From Methylohalobius crimeensis 10Ki (GTDB lineage: Bacteria > Pseudomonadota > Gammaproteobacteria > Methylococcales > Methylothermaceae): a stretch of 64,000 bases of DNA. The stretch spans positions 1,240,001 through 1,304,000 of the forward strand of contig NZ_ATXB01000001.1 of assembly GCF_000421465.1 (NCBI RefSeq). The letters run 5' to 3'. Below the pieces are notes generated by a model, which did no database searches, was not told where the DNA came from, and saw only the letters and a program-made list of their open reading frames with translations. A program made the translations under genes and the position numbers. Below, in pieces: positions 34,656-44,572 of the stretch; positions within the stretch are counted from its first letter, which is position 1, and each line of letters opens with the position of its first letter.

Positions 34656-35945
34656 ATGCAAAGCTTCCAGAAATATCTGTTTTTAGGCAGCTTGGCCGCG
34701 TTATTCGCATCCATTGTTATTTCTCCCGGGGTGTATGCCGATTCGATGAAAGAGGAAGTGAGAAAGCGAATCCAGCGGATTCAGCTCGGTCCCCGGCCTT
34801 ATTTCCTGGTCAACGATATGACCGAAGGGCCGCTCAAAGAAGCGCTTCAGCGCTGCGCCGACAGCAGGATGGTGTTCCGGAAATCCGACTTTTCCATCGG
34901 TCACCGCGGCGCCGCCTTGCAGTTTCCCGAGCACTCCAAGGAATCCTACGAAGCCGCCGCGCGGATGGGTGCCGGTATCGTGGAGTGCGATGTGACTTTC
35001 ACTCAAGACAAGGAACTGGTGTGTCGTCATTCCCAATGCGATCTGCACACCACCACCAACATTCTGGAAACGCCGTTGGCGGCTAAGTGCTCGGTGCCGT
35101 TCCAACCGGCGATCATCGATCCCGGCACCGGTGAGCTGATGCAAGCGGCCACCGCCCAGTGCTGCACCAGCGATATCACTCTGGCCGAGTTCAAGACCCT
35201 CAAGGCCAAGATGGACGGTTTCGATCCGCGTGCGCAAACGGCGGCGGAATATCTGAAGGGCACCGCCGACTGGCGCACCGACCTTTACGGCTACGGGACG
35301 GTGATGACCCACAAGGAAAGCATTGAGTTATTCAAGCAACTGGGCGTCAAGTTTACCCCGGAACTCAAATCCCCCGAAGTCCCGATGCCGTTTAATGGCA
35401 TGTCCCAGCAAGATTATGCCCGGAAGATGATTGACGAATATCGGGAAGCCGGCGTTCGGCCCCGGGATGTGTACGCCCAGTCATTCAATTTGGAAGACGT
35501 GCTGTATTGGGTCGATTACGAACCCGAATTCGGACGGCAGGCGGTTTTTCTGGACGGCCGGTACGACGATCCCGACTTCGACCATGCCGACCCGAGCACG
35601 TGGAAGCCGTCCATGGATGAATTGGCCGCCCAGGGGGTAAAAATCATCGCGCCGCCCATGTGGATGCTGTTGGCCTTGGATAACGGGGAAATCGTGCCCT
35701 CCGTCTACGCGCAAGAAGCCAAAGCCGCCGGGCTTCAAATCATCACCTGGACCTTCGAGCGCTCGGATTTGCGCAGCGGTGGGGAAGGTCAGTGGTATTA
35801 CCAAACCATCGGTGAGGCGATCAAGAAGCAGGGCGATAAGTATCGGGTTTTGGATGTCCTGGCCAAAGACGTGGGCATTATCGGGATTTTTTCCGATTGG
35901 CCGGCCACGGTTACCTTCTATGCTAATTGCAAGGGATTGAAATAA
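34656..35945 (+). CDS. Secreted glycerophosphodiester phosphodiesterase
   Basis: A 429-residue exported GDPD-family enzyme that would cleave glycerophosphodiesters to glycerol-3-phosphate and an alcohol. Signal peptide of about 28 residues ends PGVYA. The catalytic core starts [54 protein letters not shown]...E at about residues 79-91, ECDV and the second His RH pattern follow, all as in GlpQ-type enzymes. Several Cys in the mature part (CCTS, CHS region) may form disulfides. ATG 34656 follows TTTAGGAGTAA; longer in-frame starts run through the terminator and are rejected. Pairing with a Pho-regulated phosphatase suggests a phosphate-scavenging pair. Confidence 0.92.
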   Translation: MQSFQKYLFLGSLAALFASIVISPGVYADSMKEEVRKRIQRIQLGPRPYFLVNDMTEGPLKEALQRCADSRMVFRKSDFSIGHRGAALQFPEHSKESYEAAARMGAGIVECDVTFTQDKELVCRHSQCDLHTTTNILETPLAAKCSVPFQPAIIDPGTGELMQAATAQCCTSDITLAEFKTLKAKMDGFDPRAQTAAEYLKGTADWRTDLYGYGTVMTHKESIELFKQLGVKFTPELKSPEVPMPFNGMSQQDYARKMIDEYREAGVRPRDVYAQSFNLEDVLYWVDYEPEFGRQAVFLDGRYDDPDFDHADPSTWKPSMDELAAQGVKIIAPPMWMLLALDNGEIVPSVYAQEAKAAGLQIITWTFERSDLRSGGEGQWYYQTIGEAIKKQGDKYRVLDVLAKDVGIIGIFSDWPATVTFYANCKGLK

Positions 35946-35989
35946 ATTTCTCCGGTTTCCCCGGGGCCAAGGACGGCCACCCCCTGTGG

Positions 35990-37786
35990 CTAAGGCCGGT
36001 TTGGAGGAGGTTTACGTCGTTCCTTAAAAAGACTGTGACCGCTTTGGCGCTTGGCCAGCTTCTTCACTTGCGAGGCGGTATCGGATAGATCCCGGTGCGA
36101 CTCGTAGTCGCCGTGATTGACTTCGACAGCACCGACCGACAACGTGGGCAGGGGATGGAATACTTCATTACCCGAGCGATCTTCGGTCCAATAACCCCCG
36201 GCACTTTGGTGCCGCGGATGAAGGAGGGGTGTCAATCCCGCATCGAAGCGGGCAAAAAGTTGTTCGATGCGCTTTTGCCAGTTGCCGCTTTGCAGCAAAA
36301 CGATGAAATCGTCGCCGCCGATGTGGCCGACTAGATCGCGGTGGCTGTCGGTGACCTCGGTCAATGCTTGGGCGAGGATCAAGATCAAATCGTCTCCCGC
36401 ATGGTAACCGTAGGTATCGTTGAACGGCTTGAAGTGATCGATATCGATATAGCAGACGACGAAATCGGCTTCGTTGCCCAACAGCCGGTCCATATGGGTA
36501 TAAATCGGTACGTTCCCGGGCAATTGGGTAAGCGGATTGGCGTAGCGGGCGGCGTTGATTTGGAGCTCGGTGATTCGGGTCATCAAACGTTGACCGCTGC
36601 AAACGCCGGCATAGCGGCCGTTTTCGGTCACGATCAGACCGAAAATTTCGCTATGCTCGCTGATCTGTGCCAGACGCAGACTGGCTTCTTGCAGCGGCGT
36701 GGCGGCATCCAGCATCAAGGGATTCGGATTCATGAAGAGCGTGCAAGGCTTGCGGCCGAACAGTTCGCGCCGATAGGGGCGAACCAGACCGTCGAGAAAG
36801 GTGTAGCGCCAAATGAGTCCGAGGGGATAACCGTCATCCACCACCGGCAATAAGCTCAGTTGCGGATCGCGTTCGAAGCGGTCGAGGACCAAATCGTTGC
36901 AGGCCCCGGGGGTCATCGGTTCGATTAAATCAATCAATTGGCCGATGGTCTGCCGGTGGGTTTCCGACAGTTTTCCGGGTTGAACGGAAATTTGACGTTG
37001 CGCCAAAAATGACCGGATTTTCTCGTGGGGGTTGATCGGCGGGTGAGGTTCGGGGCGGGCGATCAAGAAGCCTTGTGCGCATTGGATGCCTAAATCGCGT
37101 ACCGCCAGAAAATCCTCGGGACGCTCGATGCCCTCGGCGATGACGGTGGTGGCACTGGTTTTGGCCATCAAGGTGATGGCGTGGACCAATTCGTATTTGA
37201 AGGGATCGTCGGCGAGCTGGTCGATGAAATGACGATCGATCTTGACGCAATCGGGATGGATTTCGGACCACAGTTTCAAATTGGCGAACCCTTCGCCTAA
37301 ATCGTCGATCGCAAATTGAAAACCGTGAGAACGAAAACGGTCGAGTGCGTCGATAAGCTGATCGAAATCGTCGATTTGTTCATTTTCCGTCAGTTCGAAT
37401 ACGATCCTGCTGGGGTGCAGGTTCAATTCGGCGAGCAATTTGCTTGTATGTCCATTGCCTATTTGTTCATCGAGCAATCCAGAGGGGGATAAATTGACGA
37501 ACAAGCTTCCCGATAGACGCGCTTCGGCAAAGCGGCGAAAAATGACTTCTATGCAGGCGCGCTCGAGGGGAAGGGTGAGCCCGTGCTCGCGGGCGCAATC
37601 GAACAAGGCCAGCGGGGCGTTGAGGGGGGTATCGGCGGGTCCTCTGATCAGGGCTTCGTAACCGGTGAAGGTGCGACTGCGAAGGTCCAGAATGGGTTGG
37701 AAAACCGCGTTTAACAGACCGGCGTCGAGGATGTCCTCCAACAGGCAGAATCTGGGATCTTGGCCGGCTTGCGTTGAATGGGGCAT
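35990..37786 (-). CDS. EAL - CBS-like - GGDEF protein (c-di-GMP turnover)
   Basis: A 598-residue cytoplasmic signalling protein with reversed domain order. Residues about 15-255 are an EAL phosphodiesterase domain: YEALIRG, NLSPSGL, ELTENEQ, IDDLGEGFANL, KIDRHFI, IAEGIE, GFLIARP; metal and loop-6 residues appear conserved, so hydrolysis of c-di-GMP is plausible. Residues about 285-410 look like a CBS-pair sensor. Residues about 415-570 are a GGDEF domain with IGGDDF in place of GGDEF (E to D), which may still allow activity. No membrane segment. It is divergent from the next c-di-GMP gene, with 166 bases between them. Confidence 0.92.
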   Translation of the reverse strand: MPHSTQAGQDPRFCLLEDILDAGLLNAVFQPILDLRSRTFTGYEALIRGPADTPLNAPLALFDCAREHGLTLPLERACIEVIFRRFAEARLSGSLFVNLSPSGLLDEQIGNGHTSKLLAELNLHPSRIVFELTENEQIDDFDQLIDALDRFRSHGFQFAIDDLGEGFANLKLWSEIHPDCVKIDRHFIDQLADDPFKYELVHAITLMAKTSATTVIAEGIERPEDFLAVRDLGIQCAQGFLIARPEPHPPINPHEKIRSFLAQRQISVQPGKLSETHRQTIGQLIDLIEPMTPGACNDLVLDRFERDPQLSLLPVVDDGYPLGLIWRYTFLDGLVRPYRRELFGRKPCTLFMNPNPLMLDAATPLQEASLRLAQISEHSEIFGLIVTENGRYAGVCSGQRLMTRITELQINAARYANPLTQLPGNVPIYTHMDRLLGNEADFVVCYIDIDHFKPFNDTYGYHAGDDLILILAQALTEVTDSHRDLVGHIGGDDFIVLLQSGNWQKRIEQLFARFDAGLTPLLHPRHQSAGGYWTEDRSGNEVFHPLPTLSVGAVEVNHGDYESHRDLSDTASQVKKLAKRQSGHSLFKERRKPPPNRP

Positions 37787-37952
37787 ATTATTATGAATGA
37801 TTTCCGACGTAGTGTACGTTGAGCGTTTGCGGGAAATGACATCGTAGTGCTTTGCGGTTACGAAAGAATGAATCCAGTGCTTGTGCGTTCCATCGTGGGT
37901 TCACGCAGTCAGGGACCGCGGTTGCAATGGCGAGACCTAAGGAAACATAGGT

Positions 37953-40574
37953 ATGTATAACAAGGCCCGAACTCTGCGATTCGCATCGATCGCAATCGCG
38001 GTATTGGCATTATGTGTATTCGGCTATTTTTGGGTGAACCGGGCGGCCCTTCCGGAAATCACCGCTGCCGCAAAAAAAGTGGTGCGTGTGGGGGTATACC
38101 AAAATCCTCCCAAGATCTATTTCAACGACGCCGGTGAGCCGGCGGGACTGTTTATGGATTTGATCGAGGCAATCGCCCGCCGGGAAAATTGGCGGCTCGC
38201 ATTCGTCTCTTGCAATTGGCGGGATTGTCTGGAGCGACTGGAAGCGGCCCGGATCGACCTCATGCCGGATGTGGCCCTTTCCGATCAACGCAGCCGCCGC
38301 TTCGACTTTCACCGCATCCCGGTCACCCACAGCTGGTCGGTCATTCTCACGCCGATGAGCGCCCCGGTGATTTCCCTGCCCAAACTCAATCGAAGTCGCA
38401 TCGCCTTGTTGTCCGGCGCCATTCAAGCCAAGCCGCTCGATGCGATGATGACCGGCCACGGTTTGACCTATACGCCGGTCGGTTATCCCAGTTATGCGGA
38501 AGCCTTCGCAGCGGTCCGCGACGGCGAAGCCGACGCCGTGGTCAGCAACAGCTATTATGCCGGCTTCTATGGGCAGCGATACGGCTTGCGCGAAACGCCC
38601 ATCGTATTCAATCCGGCGGCTTTGTTTTTCGCCACTTCCAAGGGCGATCCGCTGGGGCTGCTGCCGCGCATCGACGCCCATTTGGAATCCTGGCGATACG
38701 ATGAGGATTCGGTGTATTACGCGGCCTTGAAGTCGGCCATGGTACCGGCCCAGGAACCGGTCGTTCCACCGACGCTGCGCCATCTGATGGTCGCTATCAT
38801 CGGGATGCTGCTCATGCTTTTGTCCATGAGCGTCGTGTTGCGTTGGCAAGTCAAGCGGAGAACCGCCCAATTGCGGGAAACCGCCCATCGCCTCGATCAC
38901 ATGCTTTCCTCCAGCCCGGTGGTGCTTTACCAGTTGTCGATGGCCGACGGCCGTATCGATACGCGCTGGGTGAGCGACAACGTGGAGCGATTGTTCGGTT
39001 TCGGGGCCGAACGCTTCGTTGCGGATAATTGCTGGCCACGGCAACTCCATGCCGAGGACCGGGAAATGGTGCTGAACAACCTCGACGTGCTTTTTCAAGC
39101 CGGCCATCTCGTGCAGGAATACCGAATCCACGATGCCCGGGGAGAAGTTCGCTTCGTGCGCGACGAAATGCGCTTGCTGCCGGGAAAGACCGACCAGTTG
39201 GACGAAATCGTCGGTTCCTGGAACGATCTGACCGAATCCCACGAACAGGCGGCGCGGCTGAGTTTCCTCACCCATTACGATCCGCTGACCCGGCTTCCCA
39301 ACCGCGCACTGCTGCGCGAACGCTTGATCCATGCCGTCTATCGAGCGCGCCGAGAGAACCGTGCTTTGGCCGTGTTGTATATCGATATCGATCGTTTCAA
39401 GACCATCAACGACAGTCTCGGCCATAATCTCGGCGATACGGTGCTCCGGGCCTTGGCGCACCGGCTGGAAAGTTTGCTACACTCGGGCGCCAACTTGGCG
39501 CGGGTCGGCGGCGACGGTTTCGTGCTGCTGATGGAAAACGACGTCGGGCGGACTACAGCCGAAGCGGTGGCCGAAAAGATCATGAATGCCTTGGTCGAGC
39601 CGATACAGCTGGGGAATCAGAAAGTGGCGCTGACCCTCAGCATCGGCATCAACCTGTTTCCCGGCGACAACGGCGACGCCGATACCTTCTTGCAGCACGC
39701 CGAAGCGGCGATGTACGAGGCCAAGCGCGCGGGGCGCAATATATACCGATTTTACTCCCCCTCCCTTTCGGTGGGAGTCGCCGAACGTTTGTCCCTGGAG
39801 AGCGCCCTACGCTTCGCGGTGAAAAACAAGGAATTGATCCTCCATTACCAGCCTCAGATCGACTTGAGCTCCAACCGCCTCGTCGGCGTGGAGGCTTTGG
39901 TGCGCTGGCAGCATCCGGAGCTCGGGTTGGTTTCCCCCGGGCGCTTCATCCCCCTCGCCGAGGAAATGGGCATCATCGGGAAGATAGGCGCTTGGGTACT
40001 GGAAGAAGCTTGTCGCCAGATGGTGGGGTGGCAGAAGGAGAAACACGCCATCGATCGCGTGGCGGTGAATTTGTCGGTACAACAGATCGACGGCGAAACC
40101 ATCCTTCCCCTGGTCCGGCGAATTCTCGACGAGACCGGCCTGCGACCGGCCAGTCTGGAGCTGGAAGTGACCGAATCGATGATCATGCGCGAACCGGAAA
40201 AGGCGACTGCCGCCTTGCAAGGTTTTCGGGCCATGGGGATCGAACTCGCCATCGACGATTTCGGCACCGGCTATTCCAGCCTGAACTACCTCAAGCATCT
40301 GCCCATCAATCGTCTCAAGATCGATCAATCCTTCGTGCGCGATATAGGAGGCGACCCCAATAGCGAGGCGATCAGCCGCGCCATCATTGGGCTAGCGCGA
40401 AGCCTCGAGCTTGAAACCGTGGCCGAGGGGATCGAGCATCCGCATCAGCGCGATTTCCTGCGCCGGGAAGGATGTCTGATCGGGCAAGGGTATCTGTTCA
40501 GCCGGCCGGTCCCCGGTGACCAGATCATCGAGGATTATCGGATGGGAAAAGACCACTCGTCGACGCTTGGCTAG
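37953..40574 (+). CDS. Periplasmic solute-sensor - PAS - GGDEF - EAL membrane protein
   Basis: An 873-residue membrane receptor. Order: N-terminal helix (about 8-28), SBP_bac_3-like periplasmic domain (about 40-270; VRVGVYQNPPKIYFNDAGEPAGLFMDLIEAIA), second helix (about 278-298), PAS (about 310-430), GGDEF (about 440-600) and EAL (about 615-860). The GGDEF signature is VGGDGF, with the catalytic Glu replaced by Gly, so cyclase activity is doubtful; the EAL part keeps EALVRW, ELEVTESM, IDDFGTGYSSL, KIDQSF and AEGIEH, so it is probably a ligand-gated phosphodiesterase. ATG 37953 follows AAGGAAACA. The ligand is unknown, perhaps an amino acid. Confidence 0.93.
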   Translation: MYNKARTLRFASIAIAVLALCVFGYFWVNRAALPEITAAAKKVVRVGVYQNPPKIYFNDAGEPAGLFMDLIEAIARRENWRLAFVSCNWRDCLERLEAARIDLMPDVALSDQRSRRFDFHRIPVTHSWSVILTPMSAPVISLPKLNRSRIALLSGAIQAKPLDAMMTGHGLTYTPVGYPSYAEAFAAVRDGEADAVVSNSYYAGFYGQRYGLRETPIVFNPAALFFATSKGDPLGLLPRIDAHLESWRYDEDSVYYAALKSAMVPAQEPVVPPTLRHLMVAIIGMLLMLLSMSVVLRWQVKRRTAQLRETAHRLDHMLSSSPVVLYQLSMADGRIDTRWVSDNVERLFGFGAERFVADNCWPRQLHAEDREMVLNNLDVLFQAGHLVQEYRIHDARGEVRFVRDEMRLLPGKTDQLDEIVGSWNDLTESHEQAARLSFLTHYDPLTRLPNRALLRERLIHAVYRARRENRALAVLYIDIDRFKTINDSLGHNLGDTVLRALAHRLESLLHSGANLARVGGDGFVLLMENDVGRTTAEAVAEKIMNALVEPIQLGNQKVALTLSIGINLFPGDNGDADTFLQHAEAAMYEAKRAGRNIYRFYSPSLSVGVAERLSLESALRFAVKNKELILHYQPQIDLSSNRLVGVEALVRWQHPELGLVSPGRFIPLAEEMGIIGKIGAWVLEEACRQMVGWQKEKHAIDRVAVNLSVQQIDGETILPLVRRILDETGLRPASLELEVTESMIMREPEKATAALQGFRAMGIELAIDDFGTGYSSLNYLKHLPINRLKIDQSFVRDIGGDPNSEAISRAIIGLARSLELETVAEGIEHPHQRDFLRREGCLIGQGYLFSRPVPGDQIIEDYRMGKDHSSTLG

Positions 40575-40654
40575 GAGTCGCGTCTCGGGTGATTCTTGCG
40601 CGGCGTTTCGACGGTTTCGCTCATTTATAATCGGCTCAGGTTCAGGAGGTTGTC

Positions 40655-41443
40655 ATGGAAAGCACTTATCTGCAAGCACTGGGACTCATTCTAGGCATGG
40701 GAGCGGTGACATGGATCTATAGCTTGTTTCGGCGTGACGTCAGTATCGTCGATAGCCTGTGGTCTTTGATGTTTCTGGCCGCCGCAATACTCTATCTCAG
40801 CCGAAGTCCCACAGTGAATTTGCGCTCGGTGCTGGTTCTGTCGCTAATCGCTATTTGGGCCCTGCGTCTCTCGATTCACCTGACTCTCCGAAATTGGGGG
40901 CAGCCGGAGGATCGCCGCTACCGGGAAATCCGCCGCAACAATGAGCCCCACTTCGCTTTTAAAAGCCTCTATATTGTTTTCGGCCTGCAAGGGGTACTCG
41001 CCTGGATCATCTCCATTCCGCTGCTGTTCGCCTTGTACCCGGTAACTCATTTTCATTGGCTGGATGTGATCGCGGTCATTCTTTGGCTGGTGGGATTTGT
41101 TTTTGAAAGTGTGGCCGATTGGCAGTTGTTTCGATTTCAGAAAAACGAAGCCAATAAAGGTAAGGTACTCGATACCGGACTGTGGCGTTATACGCGCCAT
41201 CCCAATTATTTTGGCGAATTTTGTATTTGGTGGGGCTATTATCTGCTGGCGGTGCCTGGGGATGGGTGGTGGACCATTTATGCACCGGCGCTGATGACGC
41301 TTTTGCTTCTCAAGGTGTCAGGGGTCGGGTTGATGGAAACGGAGATCACGCGAAGACGCCCGGCCTATCAGGCTTATCGGGAAACAACCAGTGCGTTTTT
41401 CCCTTCCCTGACCGAGGTATTTCGGACGAAAAAAGCCCATTAA
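40655..41443 (+). CDS. DUF1295 membrane protein (steroid-reductase-like fold)
   Basis: A 262-residue polytopic membrane protein with about six helices. The C-terminal signature LWRYTRHPNYFGEFCIWWGYYLL (about residues 176-198) is typical of DUF1295/ICMT-like proteins, related to NADPH-dependent steroid 5-alpha-reductases and isoprenylcysteine methyltransferases. DUF1295 proteins frequently occur beside cyclopropane fatty acid synthase, DUF1365 and MerR/LitR genes; here the main cluster is 7 kb away. ATG 40655 follows CAGGAGG. It overlaps the convergent dctM gene by four bases. The substrate is unknown. Confidence 0.88.
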   Translation: MESTYLQALGLILGMGAVTWIYSLFRRDVSIVDSLWSLMFLAAAILYLSRSPTVNLRSVLVLSLIAIWALRLSIHLTLRNWGQPEDRRYREIRRNNEPHFAFKSLYIVFGLQGVLAWIISIPLLFALYPVTHFHWLDVIAVILWLVGFVFESVADWQLFRFQKNEANKGKVLDTGLWRYTRHPNYFGEFCIWWGYYLLAVPGDGWWTIYAPALMTLLLLKVSGVGLMETEITRRRPAYQAYRETTSAFFPSLTEVFRTKKAH

Positions 41444-42741
41444 CGCATTAAGCCGGGCAAGAACAGGGCGATCTGCGGAAACATAATCAGCAGCACCGTG
41501 GAAAAGAGAAGCATGAGGATAAAGGGCGGGGTGCCTTGGATGATTTCCAGATAAGGTCGGCGAAAGATCGCCACCGCGGTGAAGATGTCGCAGCCGAACG
41601 GCGGGGTGGCGGAACCGATCGCCGCCTGCAGGGTCACGATGGTGCCCACCAGGACCGGATCGATGCCCGCGGCTTTGACCGCCGGCGCGAAGATGGGGGT
41701 CAGGATCAGGATGACCACGATGGGATCGACGAACATGCAGCCCACGAAAAAGGAAACGGCGATCAGCCCCAGGATGAAGTAGGGGCTGTCGGCGGCGTCG
41801 GCGATCACGTCTCCCAGCAATAATTCCGGAATTTGGGCGAAGGAGATCACCCAGGAAAAGGCCGAACCCGCCCCCACCAGGATGAACACCACCGCGGTGA
41901 CCAAGCCGGTGGACAGGGCGATTTCGGGCATGTCTTTGAGTCCGACCTGTCGATAGATCCAGCTCTCCAGGATGAACGCATACAATACCGACACCGAGGC
42001 GGCTTCCGTGGGGCTGAAAAAGCCCGAGTAGATCCCGCCGATGATGATGACGGGAAAACCCATGGCGAGAAGGGCGCGCTTGAGCGCCCGCCGGCGTTCC
42101 GGCCAGCTGGCTTTGGGCTGGTGTTCGATGCCCTTTCGGACCGCCACCATGTAACAATAGATGGAAAACAGGAACAGGATCAACAGGCCCGGGCCGATGC
42201 CCGCGATAAACAGCTCGCTCACGGACGTGCCGGAGACCACGCCGTAGATGATCATGCCGATGGAGGGGGGGATCAGCAGGGCGATGTCGCTGGCGTTGAT
42301 GATCAAAGCGATGGTGAATTTGTCCGAATAGCCGGCTTCCAGCAATTTGGGGCGCAGGGGTTTTCCCATCGCCACCACCGTGGCCTGGGTGGACCCCGAT
42401 ACCGCGCCGAAAAGGGTGCACGACACGGCCGTGGTCATGGGAAGGCCGCCTTTTAAATGACCGACGAATTTCGCCACCAGATCCAACAAACGATCCGCCG
42501 TGTGGCCCTTGATCATGATATCCGCGGCCAGGATGAACATGGGCACCGCCACCAGGACGCTTTGGGAGACGCCCCCGATCATCTGCTGGATGAGGATTTG
42601 GGCGTCGAGAAAGGGGAATTGGGTGAACATCAAGACCAGTGCGCCCACGATCAGGGGGACCATCATCGGATAGCCCATCAAAAGGAGCACGATCATGATG
42701 GCTGCGGTGATAGCCGCCATGGTGGAAGTGGCCATATCCAT
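41440..42741 (-). CDS. dctM: TRAP transporter large permease (DctM)
   Basis: A 433-residue protein with about 12 helices; the DctM family uses ion gradients to import organic acids or related solutes delivered by a periplasmic binding protein. Signatures: VPLIVGALVLMF near the N terminus, LFGAVSGSTQATVVAMGKPLRPKL (about 100) and the paired IPPSIGMIIYG (about 145) and SATPPFGCDIFTAVAI (about 375). The ATG at 42741 lies four bases after the dctQ stop on the - strand. Substrate is not deducible from the sequence. Confidence 0.93.
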   Translation of the reverse strand: MDMATSTMAAITAAIMIVLLLMGYPMMVPLIVGALVLMFTQFPFLDAQILIQQMIGGVSQSVLVAVPMFILAADIMIKGHTADRLLDLVAKFVGHLKGGLPMTTAVSCTLFGAVSGSTQATVVAMGKPLRPKLLEAGYSDKFTIALIINASDIALLIPPSIGMIIYGVVSGTSVSELFIAGIGPGLLILFLFSIYCYMVAVRKGIEHQPKASWPERRRALKRALLAMGFPVIIIGGIYSGFFSPTEAASVSVLYAFILESWIYRQVGLKDMPEIALSTGLVTAVVFILVGAGSAFSWVISFAQIPELLLGDVIADAADSPYFILGLIAVSFFVGCMFVDPIVVILILTPIFAPAVKAAGIDPVLVGTIVTLQAAIGSATPPFGCDIFTAVAIFRRPYLEIIQGTPPFILMLLFSTVLLIMFPQIALFLPGLMR

Positions 42742-42745
42742 TGAA

Positions 42746-43360
42746 CTACTCGTTTTTCTCGTCGGTAATGATGACTTCGGATAAAGCGTCGGCGGGCAAT
42801 TCGTATTCGTCTTTATGATGCCAGGACAAATAATTCTCTTTGCTGATGAGATTGCGCACGCCGGCGAGCAGATATTGCGCCGAGCCCACGAACAGTCCCA
42901 GCGGGACCACGGCATAGGCGAGATAGAGGGGCAATTGCAAGGAAGGCATGATGCGACCGGTGGTGGCCAAATTGAGGACGTATTGGATGGCGAACCATCC
43001 CAGCATGAACAGGAGGATGCTCGTGGTGAAGCTGGTGATGATCAGCAGCGCTTTTCTTCCCCCTTGTGGCAGCAGGTCGTGGACCGCGGAGACGCGAATA
43101 TGCCGGGCCATCCGGACGCCGTGGCCGACTCCGACGAAAGTAATGGCCACCAGAAGGATTTGGGCCAGTTCGTTGGCAAAGGAGAGGCTTTGCCCCATAT
43201 TGCGCGCGATCACGTTGACGATGCTGACGATGGCGATGGCGAGAATCGCGCCGATCAGTACCGTGCGCTCGAAGTAGTCCAAAATCCGGTCGAGCCATTG
43301 AAAGGGTTGTCTGATGCGCTGACGCCATTGCTTGGAGCCGGCACCGGTGGTTTGCATCAT
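42746..43360 (-). CDS. dctQ: TRAP transporter small permease (DctQ)
   Basis: A 204-residue DctQ-type protein with four helices. The N-terminal pattern LDRILDYFERTVLIGAILAIAIVSIVNVIARN and ANELAQILLVAITFVGVGHGVRMARHIRV (about 70-100) are typical. DctQ forms the membrane unit with DctM, encoded immediately after it. It is divergent from the binding-protein gene (43490), and the 129 bases between hold the presumed shared promoters. A second ATG follows the first directly. Confidence 0.92.
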   Translation of the reverse strand: MMQTTGAGSKQWRQRIRQPFQWLDRILDYFERTVLIGAILAIAIVSIVNVIARNMGQSLSFANELAQILLVAITFVGVGHGVRMARHIRVSAVHDLLPQGGRKALLIITSFTTSILLFMLGWFAIQYVLNLATTGRIMPSLQLPLYLAYAVVPLGLFVGSAQYLLAGVRNLISKENYLSWHHKDEYELPADALSEVIITDEKNE

Positions 43361-43489
43361 GTGCGGAACCCCTTGATTTGTTCGTGTTATTCTGATGACT
43401 TGACTTAGTAGTCTATCGGTTATCCGGCGGCACTGCCAGGGGGGCTTTTATCCCCGAGCCGCAAGAATTCGTCAGGAGGGGAGAGCGTT

Positions 43490-44572
43490 ATGCGAGGATC
43501 GTTGCGTTGCTTGGCTGTTTTTTGGATCTGCGTGATCGTCCTGATCGGCGGTTGTTCGAAGTCCTCGGAGGAGGCGTCTGAAGCGATCACTTGGCGTATC
43601 GCGCTGGAAGAGGTGGAGGGCAGCGTACAGGATGCCTACGCCCGGGAATTCAAAAAAAGGATGGCGGAACGCTCCAAGGGGCGCATCCATGTGGAAATCT
43701 ATCCTTATGGGACCCTGGGAACGTCGCCGCAATTGACCGAACTGGTGCAAGCCGGCGCGCTGGATCTGACCTTCGCTTCACCGGGGCATCTGGCCTCGGT
43801 GATCCCGGAAGTGGGCGTGTTCACCCTGCATTTCGTGTTCTCCGATGACAATCAGATCAACAAGCAAGTCCTCGCCAGCGAACCGGTGCGGGAAATTTTG
43901 TCTTCCGCCTACCAAGAGCAGGGCCTGGAGTTGATCGGCATCGTCCCGGAAGGCTGGATGGCGTGGACGGCAGATAAAGCGTTGACGTCTCCCGCGGATT
44001 TTGAAGGGCTCAAGATCCGTACCATGACCTCTCCCATTCTCATCAAAACTTACGAAGCCTACGGCGCCAACCCGACCCCCTTGCCTTACTCCGAAGTATA
44101 CAGCGGTCTTCAGTTGGGTCAGATCGACGGCCAAGTCAATCCCATTTTCGCCATCGAGGAGATGAGTTTCTACGAAGAACAGGATGTGATGACCTTGGCG
44201 CGTCACGCCCAGTTCGTGTCCACCCTCGTGGCGAGCAGCCAATGGTACGCCAGCCTCCCGCCCGAGCAGCTGGCATGGTTTAACGGCGTGGTGGCCGATA
44301 TGGTGGATTGGATCTACCAAAAGCAGGAAACGTTTAACCAAAAACGCTTGAATATCATCAAACAAGCGGGCGGTACCGAAGTGGTGGAGCTCACCGATAC
44401 CCAACGCGAAGCTTTCCGCCAGGCGAGCATGGGCGTTCGGCAAGTGTATATCGAGCAGGCGGGCGCGCGGGGGGAAAAACTGCTCGATGCTATCCGAGCT
44501 CAGATCGAAAACCACGAAGCCGAGTCGCGAATCGAGCCCATGACGGAATCACGCCTATCCACAAACCGATGA
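43490..44572 (+). CDS. dctP: TRAP transporter solute-binding lipoprotein (DctP)
   Basis: A 360-residue DctP-family substrate-binding protein. The signal peptide ends LIGGCSK (Cys22), a lipobox, so it is probably an inner-membrane lipoprotein rather than a free periplasmic protein. Core motifs: EVEGSVQDAYAREFKKRMAERSKGRI, VEIYPYGTLG, LVQAGALDLTFASPGHLASVIPEV, and GLKIRTMTSPILIKTYEAYGANPTPLPYSEVYSGLQLGQIDGQ with the ligand-binding Arg in KIRT (about residue 183). ATG 43490 has upstream GGAGGGG. Its stop overlaps the next gene's ATG. Confidence 0.93.
   Translation: MRGSLRCLAVFWICVIVLIGGCSKSSEEASEAITWRIALEEVEGSVQDAYAREFKKRMAERSKGRIHVEIYPYGTLGTSPQLTELVQAGALDLTFASPGHLASVIPEVGVFTLHFVFSDDNQINKQVLASEPVREILSSAYQEQGLELIGIVPEGWMAWTADKALTSPADFEGLKIRTMTSPILIKTYEAYGANPTPLPYSEVYSGLQLGQIDGQVNPIFAIEEMSFYEEQDVMTLARHAQFVSTLVASSQWYASLPPEQLAWFNGVVADMVDWIYQKQETFNQKRLNIIKQAGGTEVVELTDTQREAFRQASMGVRQVYIEQAGARGEKLLDAIRAQIENHEAESRIEPMTESRLSTNR

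Noticed and set aside
41440-44572. TRAP transporter as an ectoine (Ueh/Tea) uptake system
   Set aside because: Binding-protein sequence gives no ectoine-specific signature that can be recognised by eye, and no linked catabolic genes are adjacent.
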